This document shows, piece by piece, positions 1-8,608 of a stretch of 64,000 nucleotides of DNA (its first letter is position 1; each line of letters begins with the position of its first letter). The notes beneath the pieces were generated by a model. The model was not told the origin of the DNA. It did no database searches and saw nothing but the letters and a program-made list of their open reading frames with translations. The DNA is from Flavobacterium endoglycinae. GTDB taxonomy: Bacteria > Bacteroidota > Bacteroidia > Flavobacteriales > Flavobacteriaceae. Both the position numbers and the translations under genes were made by a program. Where the stretch lies: assembly GCF_017352115.1 (NCBI RefSeq), contig NZ_CP071448.1:5267001-5331000 (forward strand), given 5' to 3'.

Positions 1-21
1 TACAATTTAAATTCTATTATG

Positions 22-57
22 AAAAAAAGCGCATATTAATAAGATCAATATGCGCTT
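22..57 (-). terminator. Rho-independent terminator of the sigma/anti-sigma operon
   Basis: An 11-bp perfect stem (AAGCGCATATT at 27-37 with AATATGCGCTT at 47-57) is followed, reading the minus strand, by a run of Ts at 27-22. It lies 24 bp past the stop of the anti-sigma gene and closes that operon. Confidence 0.8.
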
Positions 58-80
58 GTAATTTATAATTGTAATTATTT

Positions 81-869
81 TTAAACTTTTCCTAAAGTAT
101 ACAGTTGTTCCATTGTAGGCGTCAAACTTCCGCCAGCTGGTTCAAGAGTAATTCCAAATGCTTCAGCAGAATCTGTTTGCTGCACAGCAAAGATTTTTTG
201 TGAATTTCCTTCAAAATTATCCAATAAACCAATACTTGTTGGAGTAAGTACCGGACTTAGTTTTAAAGACCAGACCTGATATACCTTTCCTTTTGGAGGA
301 GTTGGTAAACCTGCGGCATCAATGTAAGTCGTTTTAGTTTCTTTATTCCAGTACACTTTTGCGAATGATGTTGGAGAAACTGCCTGACCACCCAGCGTAA
401 CACCTGTGTTTTTAATATCTCTTACGATACTTAAATTTTTCTCGGTTACTTTATTCTGCTGATCTAAATAAGCAAGATCTCTTTGGATTTTATTTTTTTC
501 AGTTCCAACTTGGCTTATAGCTTGTTTTGATTTGGTTAATTCCAATGTTTGGTAACCAAAACCTAGCAATAGCAGTACAGCCGCCGCCCAGCCTACATAT
601 TGTGTCCAGTTTGAAGTCGGTTTCAATTCGACTACTTTTCCATGTTTAAGCTCTAAACGGGCTTTAATTTTCTCGAAGTTGGCAACTGAGTGAAAAGGAG
701 AGAAGCTTGATGATAAAGCAACAATAGCTTTTTCTATTGAGATAATTTCCTTTTCAACTTCAGGATTTTGTTTTGCCAGTTCGGCAATTTCCAAATTCTC
801 TTTTTCTGTCAGGAGACCGTAAACGTACAGTTCTAAAATACCTGATTCAATATATTCTTGTGCTTCCAT
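81..869 (-). CDS. Membrane anti-sigma factor with RskA-type C-terminal domain
   Basis: Predicted to hold the neighbouring ECF sigma factor inactive at the membrane until an envelope signal releases it. The 262-residue protein has a cytosolic N-terminal helical part (about 1-60), one membrane helix (about 91-107, Ala/Leu-rich), a coiled-coil-like stretch (about 110-150) and an outside domain of the anti-sigma-K (RskA) type containing KVYQVWSLK. No HxxxCxxC zinc motif is visible in the N-terminal part, so it is not a ZAS-type zinc anti-sigma. Its start codon overlaps the sigma gene stop (TAATG on the minus strand), indicating translational coupling. The family call is firm; the inducing signal is unknown. 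Confidence 0.85.
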   Translation of the reverse strand: MEAQEYIESGILELYVYGLLTEKENLEIAELAKQNPEVEKEIISIEKAIVALSSSFSPFHSVANFEKIKARLELKHGKVVELKPTSNWTQYVGWAAAVLLLLGFGYQTLELTKSKQAISQVGTEKNKIQRDLAYLDQQNKVTEKNLSIVRDIKNTGVTLGGQAVSPTSFAKVYWNKETKTTYIDAAGLPTPPKGKVYQVWSLKLSPVLTPTSIGLLDNFEGNSQKIFAVQQTDSAEAFGITLEPAGGSLTPTMEQLYTLGKV

Positions 870-1399
870 TATATCTTTAAATAATTTCTTAAATCGTTAA
901 TACAGTTTCTGTTTTGTGTTTTGATAGTCCCTAGCGGCATAGCAAGCTCTTCTGAAGCTTCTTGCTGGGTATATCCTTTAAAGAATAACAAATCAATAAT
1001 CTCAATACATTTTGGTTTCAATTTTTTCACGAATTCCTGAATACCAATTGTGTCAATTTTGTTTGTGAGTTTATTGCTGTCATCTAACAGACTTACGAAA
1101 TTATCTGAAGAAAGGTTTTTTTGACTGTTATTAAAATTTTTAGATCGAAGTTTATCAATCGATGTATTCCTAGCAATATTAAGGATCCAAGTATAAAATC
1201 TCCCTTTACTTTCGTTATAAGAATCGATGTTTTTCCAGATTTTTACAAAAACATCCTGCAGAACATCTTCGGCCTCTTCACGGTTTTTTATTAAAACATG
1301 TATAACCGAAAATAAACTTTTAGAATACATATCATACAAATGGGTAAAAGCCCTTTCGTCTTTTTTGTAGATTAAAACTAATAATTCTTCTTGACTCAT
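869..1399 (-). CDS. ECF-type RNA polymerase sigma factor
   Basis: A 176-residue sigma-70 family protein with only regions 2 and 4, the ECF layout. Region 2 (about 18-85) carries the DVLQDVFVKIWKN core-binding segment, and region 4 (about 135-175) has a helix-turn-helix with GYTQQEASEELAMPLGTIK. It redirects RNA polymerase to a small regulon. It is first in an operon with the membrane anti-sigma encoded immediately downstream and overlapping by one base. ECF sigma genes are often autoregulated, but no clear promoter was found in the roughly 280 bp upstream. Confidence 0.92.
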   Translation of the reverse strand: MSQEELLVLIYKKDERAFTHLYDMYSKSLFSVIHVLIKNREEAEDVLQDVFVKIWKNIDSYNESKGRFYTWILNIARNTSIDKLRSKNFNNSQKNLSSDNFVSLLDDSNKLTNKIDTIGIQEFVKKLKPKCIEIIDLLFFKGYTQQEASEELAMPLGTIKTQNRNCINDLRNYLKI

Positions 1400-1676
1400 A
1401 GGTTTAGATTTTAAGCTTAAATAAATTTTAATTTTCTTATCAGTGGTAAATTGAGATAAAGATAAATTATTTTTTTGTGATTTTTCTTATTTTTTTTAAC
1501 TCCGTGAAACTTAGTAAAATAAGGCGTTGTGAAAAAAGTTTTACTTTTTTTTCATTTTTTTAAAACCGAAATACATCCAATTTCGTAAATAAGTTCAAAT
1601 GAGAAAATCAACAGTTTTAACTTACAAAATAAATTGTTGTTCTCTCAAAAGTATAAAATAATAAAATAGGAAAATT

Positions 1677-1802
1677 ATGTATCGTGTTACAAAACTAAAA
1701 ATACTAATAGTGGGTTTGACAACAATACTATCATTAACCCATTTTAATGAAAAAGATTTTTTACAAAAAGAAATTAAATATCAGAGCAGTAAAATATTCT
1801 GA
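1677..1802 (+). CDS. Possible 41-residue peptide with hydrophobic N-terminus
   Basis: An ATG at 1677 opens 41 codons ending in TGA at 1800-1802. The product starts with basic residues, then has a hydrophobic run (ILIVGLTTILSL), then a charged tail with many Lys/Glu, resembling a small exported or membrane peptide. A purine-rich AAAATAGGAAAATT precedes the start. It sits alone in the 754-bp space between the sigma factor and the glutathione peroxidase. I recognise no family; chance remains possible because the region is AT-rich. Confidence 0.3.
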   Translation: MYRVTKLKILIVGLTTILSLTHFNEKDFLQKEIKYQSSKIF

Positions 1803-2043
1803 TTATAAATATAAAAGTATTGAATAGTTGATGTCTCCGGACTTCCAACTGAAAATAATAGAACTAAATATCACATTTGTATGTAAATGAACTTTGAATT
1901 TTTCCACTTATAAACGCCATTGAAATAAAATTAAAGTGATATAAAAATTAGGAATATTAATTTTCGATATAACCGGAGCATCAACTATAATCTTATAAAA
2001 GAGATTTAAAGTTAATTCATGGTTTGATTTGTTTGTATGGGGG

Positions 2044-2074
2044 GAGGCCTGACGTCTGATTAACGTCAGGCCTC
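2044..2074. other. GC-rich 12-bp perfect hairpin in an AT-rich gap
   Basis: GAGGCCTGACGT (2044-2055) pairs perfectly with ACGTCAGGCCTC (2063-2074) around a 7-nt loop, preceded by a G-run (2038-2044). It is the most GC-rich structure in this gap and is followed by AATTTATTT rather than a clean T-run. It could be a weak terminator for something transcribed across 1600-2040. Apart from this and the small ORF, nothing else was recognised in 1400-2153. Confidence 0.55.
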
Positions 2075-2153
2075 AATTTATTTAACTTATTATTAATAAA
2101 AAATTAGTGTACGTCAGAAATAGATTTTATTTAATTTTATAAAAAATTATACA

Positions 2154-2741
2154 ATGAAAAAACTACTATTTATAGCCTGCAGTGCTGTCTTCTTTATGAG
2201 CGCACAAGCAGAAGCTCAAACAAGCAAAAATAAATTATCTAAAACAGATAAAGCTATGGCAAAAGAAACAATTTATCAGTTTAAAGTAGAAGATTTATCA
2301 GGAGACACTTTTGATTTTGCCTCTTTAAAAGGTAAAAAAGTTATGATTGTAAACACGGCTTCAAAATGTGGATTAACGCCTCAGTACAAAGATCTTGAAG
2401 CGATTTACAAAGAATACAAAGACAAAGGATTTGTAATTGTAGGTTTTCCGGCTAATAACTTTGCTTCTCAAGAACCTGGTACAAACAAAGAAATCGAAAC
2501 TTTCTGCCAGCAGAACTACGGTGTTACTTTTCCAATGATGAACAAAGTTTCAGTAAAAGGAAGTGACATGTGTGATGTTTATAAATTCCTTACCGAAAAA
2601 TCAAGAAATGGTCTTCAAGATTCTGAAGTAGAATGGAATTTTCAAAAATACCTTATTAACGAAAAAGGAGAACTGGTAAAAGTAATTAAACCAAGAACTT
2701 TACCAACAGATCCTGAAGTAATTAACTGGATTAAAAGCTAA
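2154..2741 (+). CDS. Secreted glutathione peroxidase (Cys-type, probably thioredoxin-dependent)
   Basis: Reduces H2O2 or lipid hydroperoxides. A signal peptide (about 1-22, Lys-rich start, hydrophobic core, AQAEAQT) predicts export to the periplasm. The catalytic set is complete: Cys72 in SKCGLTPQY, Gln106 in ASQEPG, Trp161 and Asn162 in EWNFQKYL. Cys118 (ETFCQQ) is in the position of the resolving cysteine of thioredoxin-type peroxidases. A thioredoxin-like protein that could be a redox partner is encoded about 1 kb away on the other strand; that link is only inference. The gene stands alone and ends in a strong bidirectional terminator. Confidence 0.92.
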   Translation: MKKLLFIACSAVFFMSAQAEAQTSKNKLSKTDKAMAKETIYQFKVEDLSGDTFDFASLKGKKVMIVNTASKCGLTPQYKDLEAIYKEYKDKGFVIVGFPANNFASQEPGTNKEIETFCQQNYGVTFPMMNKVSVKGSDMCDVYKFLTEKSRNGLQDSEVEWNFQKYLINEKGELVKVIKPRTLPTDPEVINWIKS

Positions 2742-2762
2742 AAGCGCTATATCAATTAAAAA

Positions 2763-2803
2763 CAAACCCGACAATTTCAAAACTTTGTCGGGTTTGTTTT
2801 TTT
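2763..2803. terminator. Bidirectional terminator between convergent genes
   Basis: AAACCCGACAA and TTTGTCGGGTTTG form a strong hairpin with T-rich flanks, followed by eight Ts on the plus strand. It separates the glutathione peroxidase (+) from the GNAT gene (-). The same CCCGACA/TGTCGGG stem is used again at 20017-20049. Confidence 0.85.
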
Positions 2804-2820
2804 TATAATAATTGCAACAA

Positions 2821-3321
2821 TTATTTCAAAATCAGCTGCATAAAAACCAAATCGAGCCAGTGATCGAATTTATAACCTACTTCTCGAATCGTACCCGTAA
2901 CGACAAAGCCAAATTTTTCATGAAAGGCGATACTTCCAGCATTATCAGCATCAATGGCACCAATCATAACATGATAACCTTGTTCTTTTGCCAGACGAAT
3001 TAATTCCGTTAAAAGTTTAGAACCAATTCCTTTTCCAATCACATTATCAACCACATAAACAGAATGTTCTACAGTGTATTGATACCCAATTTTTTCACGA
3101 AACTGGCCGTAACTTCCAAATCCTACCACTTCACCGTCTAAATCGGCTACCACAATGGGCAGATTTTTTGCTTTTTTATCTTCAAACCATTTAGTTTGAA
3201 CTTCAAGAGTTTGAATATCGTAGCTATAATTGGCTGTAGTATGTAAAATAGAATGGTTTACGATTTCGAGAATTTTTTCTAAATCGGTTAATTCTGCAGG
3301 TCTTAATTGTAGGTTCATCAT
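2821..3321 (-). CDS. GNAT family N-acetyltransferase (phosphinothricin acetyltransferase-like)
   Basis: Transfers an acetyl group from acetyl-CoA to a small amine substrate. The acetyl-CoA loop is visible as VIGKGIGSKLLTELI around residue 105, and the order of motifs (LRPAELTDLEKILEIVN at the N-terminus, GYHVMIGAIDADNAGSIAFHEKFGF near the C-terminus) is typical of the Pat/Bar-like branch. I start at one of two adjacent ATGs (3321/3318) because the longer frame adds a poorly coding MIIIRNKNK. It converges on the peroxidase gene and lies just downstream of the thioredoxin-like gene, possibly co-transcribed (about 40 bp gap). The substrate is unknown. Confidence 0.85.
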   Translation of the reverse strand: MMNLQLRPAELTDLEKILEIVNHSILHTTANYSYDIQTLEVQTKWFEDKKAKNLPIVVADLDGEVVGFGSYGQFREKIGYQYTVEHSVYVVDNVIGKGIGSKLLTELIRLAKEQGYHVMIGAIDADNAGSIAFHEKFGFVVTGTIREVGYKFDHWLDLVFMQLILK

Positions 3322-3361
3322 TTTGTTTTTGTTCCGAATTATAATCAATTCGAAAATTGTT

Positions 3362-4537
3362 TTATTTTTTTGCTAGTTCAGCTAGTAAAGTGTCAACATC
3401 ATTTGTATTCCAGCCCATTTCCTTGCCAATTGCTTTGGCGTCTTTTGCATACTTAAGAGCTGATTTTTTATCTTTAATTTTATTGTAAAGCCGGGCTGCT
3501 AGTAAATTTCCATCAAAAGAATCGCTTAATTCCAACGAATGTTTTACCCAAGAAATTGATTTTTTAAGATCATCGGCATCATCAATATGTTTTAAATACG
3601 TTTGTCCAATATCTTTTAGAAAACTTGCATCATTCCAAGCTAATTTTTCAGTATCTTCAGAAGTTACCTTTTTATAAAATTTCCAATTTTCGGTACGTTC
3701 GGCGAGCGTTAAATCAAATTTAAAAACCAAAGAATCCGTTTTTTGCAGGCGGATTGATTTCGCAACTTCTCTTTGTTTATAATAATTGACCGTATCCATT
3801 CCATCAACTAGAGGACGCAGAAGTTCAGTCACAATATTTTCGATTTTACGATCAACACGGTTTTGCGAAGCCACTGCTGCAAAATCTTTCTGATGCTGCA
3901 AAACATATTGAAATTCTCTCGATTTAATATCAGTGACACCATTTGCAATAACTCTCCAATTAGTTTCTGTAACTAATTGCTGATCAGATTGCGTATTTAA
4001 GTAAATGTGTGTCGGAATCGATAATTCAGTTCTATCAGCTCCTTTTTTTAGAGTATTCAAATACGTAAAGAATTTGGTAACATTTCCAGGATCAGCTAAA
4101 AATTCCTTTTCCAGATAAGGAAGCTGAAATTTTGGATTCAACGCATAATTTGCTTCAGCCAGAAAATCCTGTTTCTTCATTTCTCCTTTTAAAGCATACA
4201 AAAGCGTTTCATTAGAATCCAAAAATAAAAAGGCAGGAAGAGATCTGGTTTTAAATTTATTTTTAAGCGCTGTTCCTTCTTCTTTTTCAATATTCTTCCA
4301 AATGCATACATAATTTTTATTCAAGAAATCCATCACACTTGGATCGCTGAAAACTTCTTTTTTCATTAAATTACAATGCGGACACCAGTCAGCAAACAAC
4401 ATCACAAAAACTGGTTTCCCGTTTGTTTTAGCTGTTTCTAAAGCTGTTTTGTATGGAATTTCGTCTCCAATAAACTGATTTTGAGAATTTATAGTTTGTA
4501 TCGAAATAACAAAGAAAAGTAAATATAAGAAACGCAT
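3362..4537 (-). CDS. Secreted thioredoxin-like protein
   Basis: A 391-residue protein with an N-terminal signal peptide (about 1-18) and a thioredoxin fold domain (about 25-130) bearing the redox motif WCPHC (Cys52, Cys55) and a downstream SLPAFLFL segment with the cis-proline. The remaining 260 residues are helical, Lys-rich and have TPR-like character near the end (SFDGNLLAARLYNKIKDKKSAL). It should act as a disulfide reductase or isomerase in the periplasm. A minus-strand -7 box lies 37-44 bp upstream. The C-terminal half has no function I recognise. Confidence 0.82.
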   Translation of the reverse strand: MRFLYLLFFVISIQTINSQNQFIGDEIPYKTALETAKTNGKPVFVMLFADWCPHCNLMKKEVFSDPSVMDFLNKNYVCIWKNIEKEEGTALKNKFKTRSLPAFLFLDSNETLLYALKGEMKKQDFLAEANYALNPKFQLPYLEKEFLADPGNVTKFFTYLNTLKKGADRTELSIPTHIYLNTQSDQQLVTETNWRVIANGVTDIKSREFQYVLQHQKDFAAVASQNRVDRKIENIVTELLRPLVDGMDTVNYYKQREVAKSIRLQKTDSLVFKFDLTLAERTENWKFYKKVTSEDTEKLAWNDASFLKDIGQTYLKHIDDADDLKKSISWVKHSLELSDSFDGNLLAARLYNKIKDKKSALKYAKDAKAIGKEMGWNTNDVDTLLAELAKK

Positions 4538-4573
4538 AAAGTGTTCGTTTTTATTAAGGAAAATTAGAATTTA

Positions 4574-4581
4574 CAAATATA
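4574..4581 (-). promoter_or_regulatory. -7 box for the thioredoxin-like gene
   Basis: CAAATATA on the plus strand reads TATATTTG on the minus strand, an exact match to the Bacteroidetes TAnnTTTG element, 37-44 bp before the start codon. No good TTG was found at the -33 spacing, so this is a partial match. Confidence 0.45.
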
Positions 4582-4647
4582 TTCTCTTTTTCCAAAATCA
4601 CTCTTAATATCTTCCTAATATATAAGTTAAATCCAATGTGAAAATTG

Positions 4648-4655
4648 TAACTTTG
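4648..4655 (+). promoter_or_regulatory. -7 box for menD
   Basis: TAACTTTG matches TAnnTTTG 62-69 bp upstream of the menD start. A clear TTG at -33 is missing. It is divergent from the minus-strand box at 4574-4581, so both promoters share about 180 bp. Confidence 0.45.
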
Positions 4656-4716
4656 TATTTATAAAAGAGGATTTGAAATAAGAATTTTCTTTAAAAAATT
4701 ATATACCTATTTTATA

Positions 4717-6378
4717 ATGATTTACCCCAAAATACCGCTTGCACAAAGTATTATTGAAATTTGTGCAGCAAAAGGAATTCAAAATATAATTATTTCTCCG
4801 GGTTCACGAAATGCACCTTTGACAATTGGTTTCGCACAAAATCCAAATTTTACCTGTTACAGTATTGCTGACGAACGCTGCGCTTCTTTTTTTGCTTTAG
4901 GAATTGCCCAGCAAATTAAAAAGCCAACAGCTATTGTTTGTACTTCAGGTTCGGCATTGCTGAATTATTATCCAGCGCTTGCCGAAGCATTTTACAGTCA
5001 GATTCCATTAATCGTGATTTCTGCGGATCGTCCGCAAAGTAAAATTGATATAGGAGACGGACAAACGATTCGTCAGGAAAATGTATTTTTAAATCATTCT
5101 GTTTTTAATGCCAATCTAACCGAAGAAGCTTCCGCAGAAAATGATTTGAAGATTAATAAAGCAATTGAAACAGCAATTCTTCAAAAAGGACCAGTACACA
5201 TTAATGCCCCGTTTGAAGAACCTTTATATGAAACGGTTTCAGAACTTTCAGTTGAACCAAAAATTACAAGTCTAGAAGAAGTCCTAGAAACCAAAATCAT
5301 CGAAAATGAAGCAGAAATTGTTTCCATTTGGAATTCTTCAAAAAGAAAATTAATTCTTATTGGCGGTATCAACGACGTAAATTCTATCGATCAGGAAATA
5401 TTGGACAACTTTGCCAAAGATCCATCTATTGTAGTTCTTACAGAAACCACATCAAATCTGCATCATCCTAGTTTTGTAAGCAGCATTGATAGTTTGATTA
5501 CACCGTTTGACGATGCTGATTTTAAAGATTTGGAGCCGGAAGTTTTAATCACTTTTGGAGGCATGATCGTATCAAAACGTATTAAAGCTTTTTTACGCAA
5601 ATACAAACCTGTACATCATTGGCACATAGATACTTTACGTGCTTATGATACATTCAATGCTTTAAGTAAACATTTTGTAATGGAACCGAATGATTTCTTC
5701 AATAATCTGCTTCCAAAAACAGAGTTTGCTTCAAGCGACTATTTTTCAAAAATTGATACCATTTATGATTTAAGAAAAACCAAAAAACAAGAATATTTAT
5801 CAAAAATTGGTTTCTCAGATTTTAAGGTATTTGAAAAAGTAATTGGGACGCTTCCAAAAAACAGCCAGCTTCAAATTAGTAATAGTTCAGCTATTCGATA
5901 TGCACAATTAATCGATATTGATCCTTCAATTGAAGTATTTTGCAATCGCGGTACCAGCGGAATTGACGGCAGTACTTCGACTGCAATAGGTGCAGGTGTT
6001 GCTAGCGGCAGGGAAACTATTTTCATTACGGGAGATATCAGCTTTTTTTACGATAGTAATGCTTTGTGGAACTCTTATATTCCCAATAATTTCAAAATTG
6101 TTTTGATTAATAATGGAGGAGGAGGAATCTTCAGGATTTTACCAGGTCATGAAGAAAAACCGGTTTTTAATACCTATTTCGAAACTTCGCATAAGTTAAC
6201 AGCAGAGCATTTGGCCAAAATGTATCAATTTAATTATTTAACTGCTGCTGATTTACCATCGCTAAATCAAAACCTAGAATTGTTTTATCAATCGGATAAA
6301 CCTGTGCTATTAGAAATTTTTACGCCTACAAAAGAAAATGATGCGATATTGAAGCAATATTTTAAAGAATTGATTTAA
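4717..6378 (+). CDS. menD: 2-succinyl-5-enolpyruvyl-6-hydroxy-3-cyclohexene-1-carboxylate synthase
   Basis: A thiamine-diphosphate enzyme joining isochorismate and 2-oxoglutarate (with decarboxylation), the first committed step of the classical menaquinone route. At 553 residues it has the usual length. N-terminal signature: IIISPGSRNAPL (about 24-36), followed by the region around ADERCASFFALGIAQ that includes the family's catalytic Glu. The C-terminal cofactor domain carries FCNRGTSGIDGSTSTAIG, then GDISFFYDSNALW and INNGGGGIF, the Mg/ThDP-binding motif. menB, menA and menC follow within 9 kb on the same strand, separated by other genes. Confidence 0.95.
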   Translation: MIYPKIPLAQSIIEICAAKGIQNIIISPGSRNAPLTIGFAQNPNFTCYSIADERCASFFALGIAQQIKKPTAIVCTSGSALLNYYPALAEAFYSQIPLIVISADRPQSKIDIGDGQTIRQENVFLNHSVFNANLTEEASAENDLKINKAIETAILQKGPVHINAPFEEPLYETVSELSVEPKITSLEEVLETKIIENEAEIVSIWNSSKRKLILIGGINDVNSIDQEILDNFAKDPSIVVLTETTSNLHHPSFVSSIDSLITPFDDADFKDLEPEVLITFGGMIVSKRIKAFLRKYKPVHHWHIDTLRAYDTFNALSKHFVMEPNDFFNNLLPKTEFASSDYFSKIDTIYDLRKTKKQEYLSKIGFSDFKVFEKVIGTLPKNSQLQISNSSAIRYAQLIDIDPSIEVFCNRGTSGIDGSTSTAIGAGVASGRETIFITGDISFFYDSNALWNSYIPNNFKIVLINNGGGGIFRILPGHEEKPVFNTYFETSHKLTAEHLAKMYQFNYLTAADLPSLNQNLELFYQSDKPVLLEIFTPTKENDAILKQYFKELI

Positions 6379-6467
6379 TTGTAAGTTAATTTTTGTTAAA
6401 AATTAGTTTTTTATCTTGTTCTTTTATAGATTTGGATACTCAAAAATAGTAACCAAAATAAAGTATT

Positions 6468-6809
6468 ATGAGCAAAAGAGAAGAATTAATTGCAAAGTAT
6501 GCCGCTGATTTGAAAGATAAATGCGGCGTTACGCCAAACATGGATTTATTGACAAAAGTAACCATAGGCTGCGGACCATCAATTTATAAAGATGATGCTG
6601 CTACAGTTGCAGGAAGCGACAAATCTGAATTGGAAACCGTTAAAAATAATTTTTTAATTAAAAAATTAGGCTTAAAAGATAGTCCAGAATTGGATAAAGG
6701 TATCGAAGCCGTTATAGAAAAATACGGTAAATCCAATAAACATAAGTACCGAGTGGTTGTATATTATCTACTTACAATTCACTTTAAAAAAGAAAGTGTT
6801 TATAAATAA
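6468..6809 (+). CDS. DUF2853 family protein
   Basis: A small soluble 113-residue protein matching the DUF2853 family in length and pattern: KYAADLKDKCGVTPNMDLL at the N-terminus, a central TVAGSDKSELETVKNNFLIKKLG, and a basic C-terminus. No signal peptide, membrane helix or catalytic motif is visible, and the function is unknown. It lies 89 bp after menD on the same strand and ends in a good terminator, so it may be the last gene of the menD transcript. Confidence 0.75.
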   Translation: MSKREELIAKYAADLKDKCGVTPNMDLLTKVTIGCGPSIYKDDAATVAGSDKSELETVKNNFLIKKLGLKDSPELDKGIEAVIEKYGKSNKHKYRVVVYYLLTIHFKKESVYK

Positions 6810-6820
6810 TCAAAAAAAAC

Positions 6821-6850
6821 AAAAGCGTCATCCCTGTGGCGCTTTTTCTT
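6821..6850 (+). terminator. Terminator after the DUF2853 gene
   Basis: AAAAGCG and CGCTTTT flank a 12-nt loop and are followed by further Ts. It lies 12 bp after the stop codon. Confidence 0.75.
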
Positions 6851-6889
6851 TTATATCAAATATTTTGGGTTTACCAGTTTCAAACTTCG

Positions 6890-6897
6890 TACATTTG
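6890..6897 (+). promoter_or_regulatory. -7 box for the CvfB-like gene
   Basis: TACATTTG matches TAnnTTTG exactly. A TTG at 6865-6867 is 22 bp upstream, slightly long for the usual spacing. It is 46 bp before the start codon and follows a terminator, so the next gene is its own unit. Confidence 0.5.
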
Positions 6898-6942
6898 CGC
6901 CTGCAAACTTAGTTGTTTATCAACTTCGAATTTTAAAGAAAA

Positions 6943-7800
6943 ATGCTTGAAATAGGAAAATACAATACACTTACCATATTACGTGATACCAAAGTGGGAT
7001 TATTTTTAGGAAAACCTGAAGAAGATCCAGAAGGAACTCACGATGTTTTACTGCCTAATAAATACGTGCCGAATGAATTTGAAATTGGCGAAGAAATCAT
7101 TGTTTTCGTTTATTTAGATCACGAACAACGTCCTGTCGCTACTACGCTTAAACCTTATATTTTTCTAAATGAATTTGCTCTTTTACGCGTAAATTACATT
7201 AATAATGTAGGTGCATTTATGGATTGGGGAATGGAGAAAGATATTCTGGTACCGTTTAAAGAACAAGCAAGGCCAATGGAAAAAGGCAAACGCTATTTGG
7301 TATACTTGTATCTTGATACTAAAACCAATCGCTTAGTTGCTTCTAGTAAGACAAACCAATTTTTGAACAACGACAATTTAACAGTCGAAAAAGGAGAAGA
7401 AGTTGATTTAATTGTTTCGCATATTACAGACATGGGAATCAATGTTATTATCAATGAAAAACACAAAGGACTTTTATATAAAGATCAGGTTTATGACGAT
7501 TCTATAAGAACTGGTGACAGAATGCGAGGTTATATCAAAAATATCCGTCCGGATCATAAAATAGATGTAACCCTTCAAATAGAGGGATATCAAGGTGTTG
7601 AACCAAATGCAGAAAAAATATTAGATGAATTAAGAGCCAATAGAGGCTTTTTACGTTTAAATGATGATTCACACCCTGAAGACATTAAAACAGTTTTAAA
7701 GATGAGTAAAAAGACCTTTAAAAAAGCAATTGGAGCCTTATATAAAGAAAAACTCATTGAAATTAAAGAAGATGGAATTTATCTGGTAAAAGAAAACTAG
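6943..7800 (+). CDS. CvfB/YitL-like S1 RNA-binding protein
   Basis: A 285-residue cytosolic protein of the CvfB family: repeated S1-like OB-fold segments (about 1-65, 65-135 with GAFMDWGMEKDILVPFKEQ, and 145-215 with GINVIINEKHKGLLYKDQ) followed by a winged-helix-like end (about 225-285, MSKKTFKKAIGALYKEKLI). Relatives in Firmicutes bind RNA and affect virulence or ribosome-related gene expression; here the role is unknown. It has its own promoter-like box and is followed by two hairpins. Confidence 0.85.
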   Translation: MLEIGKYNTLTILRDTKVGLFLGKPEEDPEGTHDVLLPNKYVPNEFEIGEEIIVFVYLDHEQRPVATTLKPYIFLNEFALLRVNYINNVGAFMDWGMEKDILVPFKEQARPMEKGKRYLVYLYLDTKTNRLVASSKTNQFLNNDNLTVEKGEEVDLIVSHITDMGINVIINEKHKGLLYKDQVYDDSIRTGDRMRGYIKNIRPDHKIDVTLQIEGYQGVEPNAEKILDELRANRGFLRLNDDSHPEDIKTVLKMSKKTFKKAIGALYKEKLIEIKEDGIYLVKEN

Positions 7801-7818
7801 AAATTAAAATTCCAAACT

Positions 7819-7867
7819 AAAAATTCCAAATTCCGATTGTACAGTAACATTGGAATTTGGAATTTTT
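7819..7867. repeat. AT-rich inverted repeat with 16-bp perfect arms (dispersed ATTCC family)
   Basis: AAAAATTCCAAATTCC (7819-7834) and GGAATTTGGAATTTTT (7852-7867) are perfect reverse complements around a 17-nt loop. The 16-mer TTGGAATTTGGAATTT recurs at 40473-40488 and 61896-61911. It may terminate the CvfB-like gene, but the recurrence suggests a dispersed repeat. Confidence 0.75.
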
Positions 7868-7914
7868 ATATTTAGAATTTACATTTTGGGATTTACTAAA
7901 TCTATAATAACAAG

Positions 7915-7948
7915 AAAGGCTGCTCATTACAAGCAGCCTTTCCCTTTT
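7915..7948. terminator. Probable terminator
   Basis: AAAGGCTGCT (7915-7924) and AGCAGCCTTT (7932-7941) form a perfect 10-bp stem with a 7-nt loop, followed by CCCTTTTTA. The following 7949-8460 is AT-rich and I see no gene in it. Confidence 0.65.
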
Positions 7949-8460
7949 TATTCTAGTTTTAAAAAAAATTGTAATTAAAAAAAAACAGAAATAAAATAAA
8001 TTCGAATCCATCTCGAAAATAAAAGCTTTACGAATTTTAGAAATTACTTTCTCGAATGGTATGTCTTTTAAATGATTGATACGTTTATTTTAAAAGCAAA
8101 AAATTAATTTCACGGCAGATCCATTGGTTTATAAAATAACTTTTAGAAAAGTGTGAATTAGTATTTCTCTTTTTCGTATTTCAATTTATATACTAATTAA
8201 TTTGTACTAATCTAACATTTAACCTTAGGTGTTACTATTTCTTTTTTGAAGTCTCAACAAACACATAAATCATTTGCTCGTTCTTAACAGGTTTTGTATT
8301 AAAAACCATAAAAAACTGAGCGACAAATTTTTTAAGTTTTCTCAAAAAAATCATTTTTTAGGTTAATAAATCAGTGAAAGAAAATCAATCTAATATCAAC
8401 AAAATACTTTGTATCTCATTGATTTCTAGACTGTAAAATTACTCATTATTTTCTAAACCT

Positions 8461-8509
8461 AATGTTAAAAATTGTTATTTTTTGTGAGGCAGCAACAATT
8501 GTTAACATT
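8461..8509. promoter_or_regulatory. 16-bp imperfect inverted repeat upstream of menB
   Basis: AATGTTAAAAATTGTT (8461-8476) and AACAATTGTTAACATT (8494-8509) are reverse complements except for one position, with a 17-nt spacer. It ends 99 bp before the menB start, with no T-run after it. It could be an operator or a leader structure; no regulator is assigned. Confidence 0.5.
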
Positions 8510-8608
8510 GAAACAAATATAAACGGCTACTTAAAATAAAATCAATAGTTAAAAATGTAAAAAATGCTTTATTTTTACACTATAATTTTTTTAAACAAAC
8601 AAACAGAA

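Noticed and set aside
7817..8011. 64-codon minus-strand frame after the CvfB-like gene
   Set aside because: It is made of the ATTCC inverted repeat and a terminator; no coding character.
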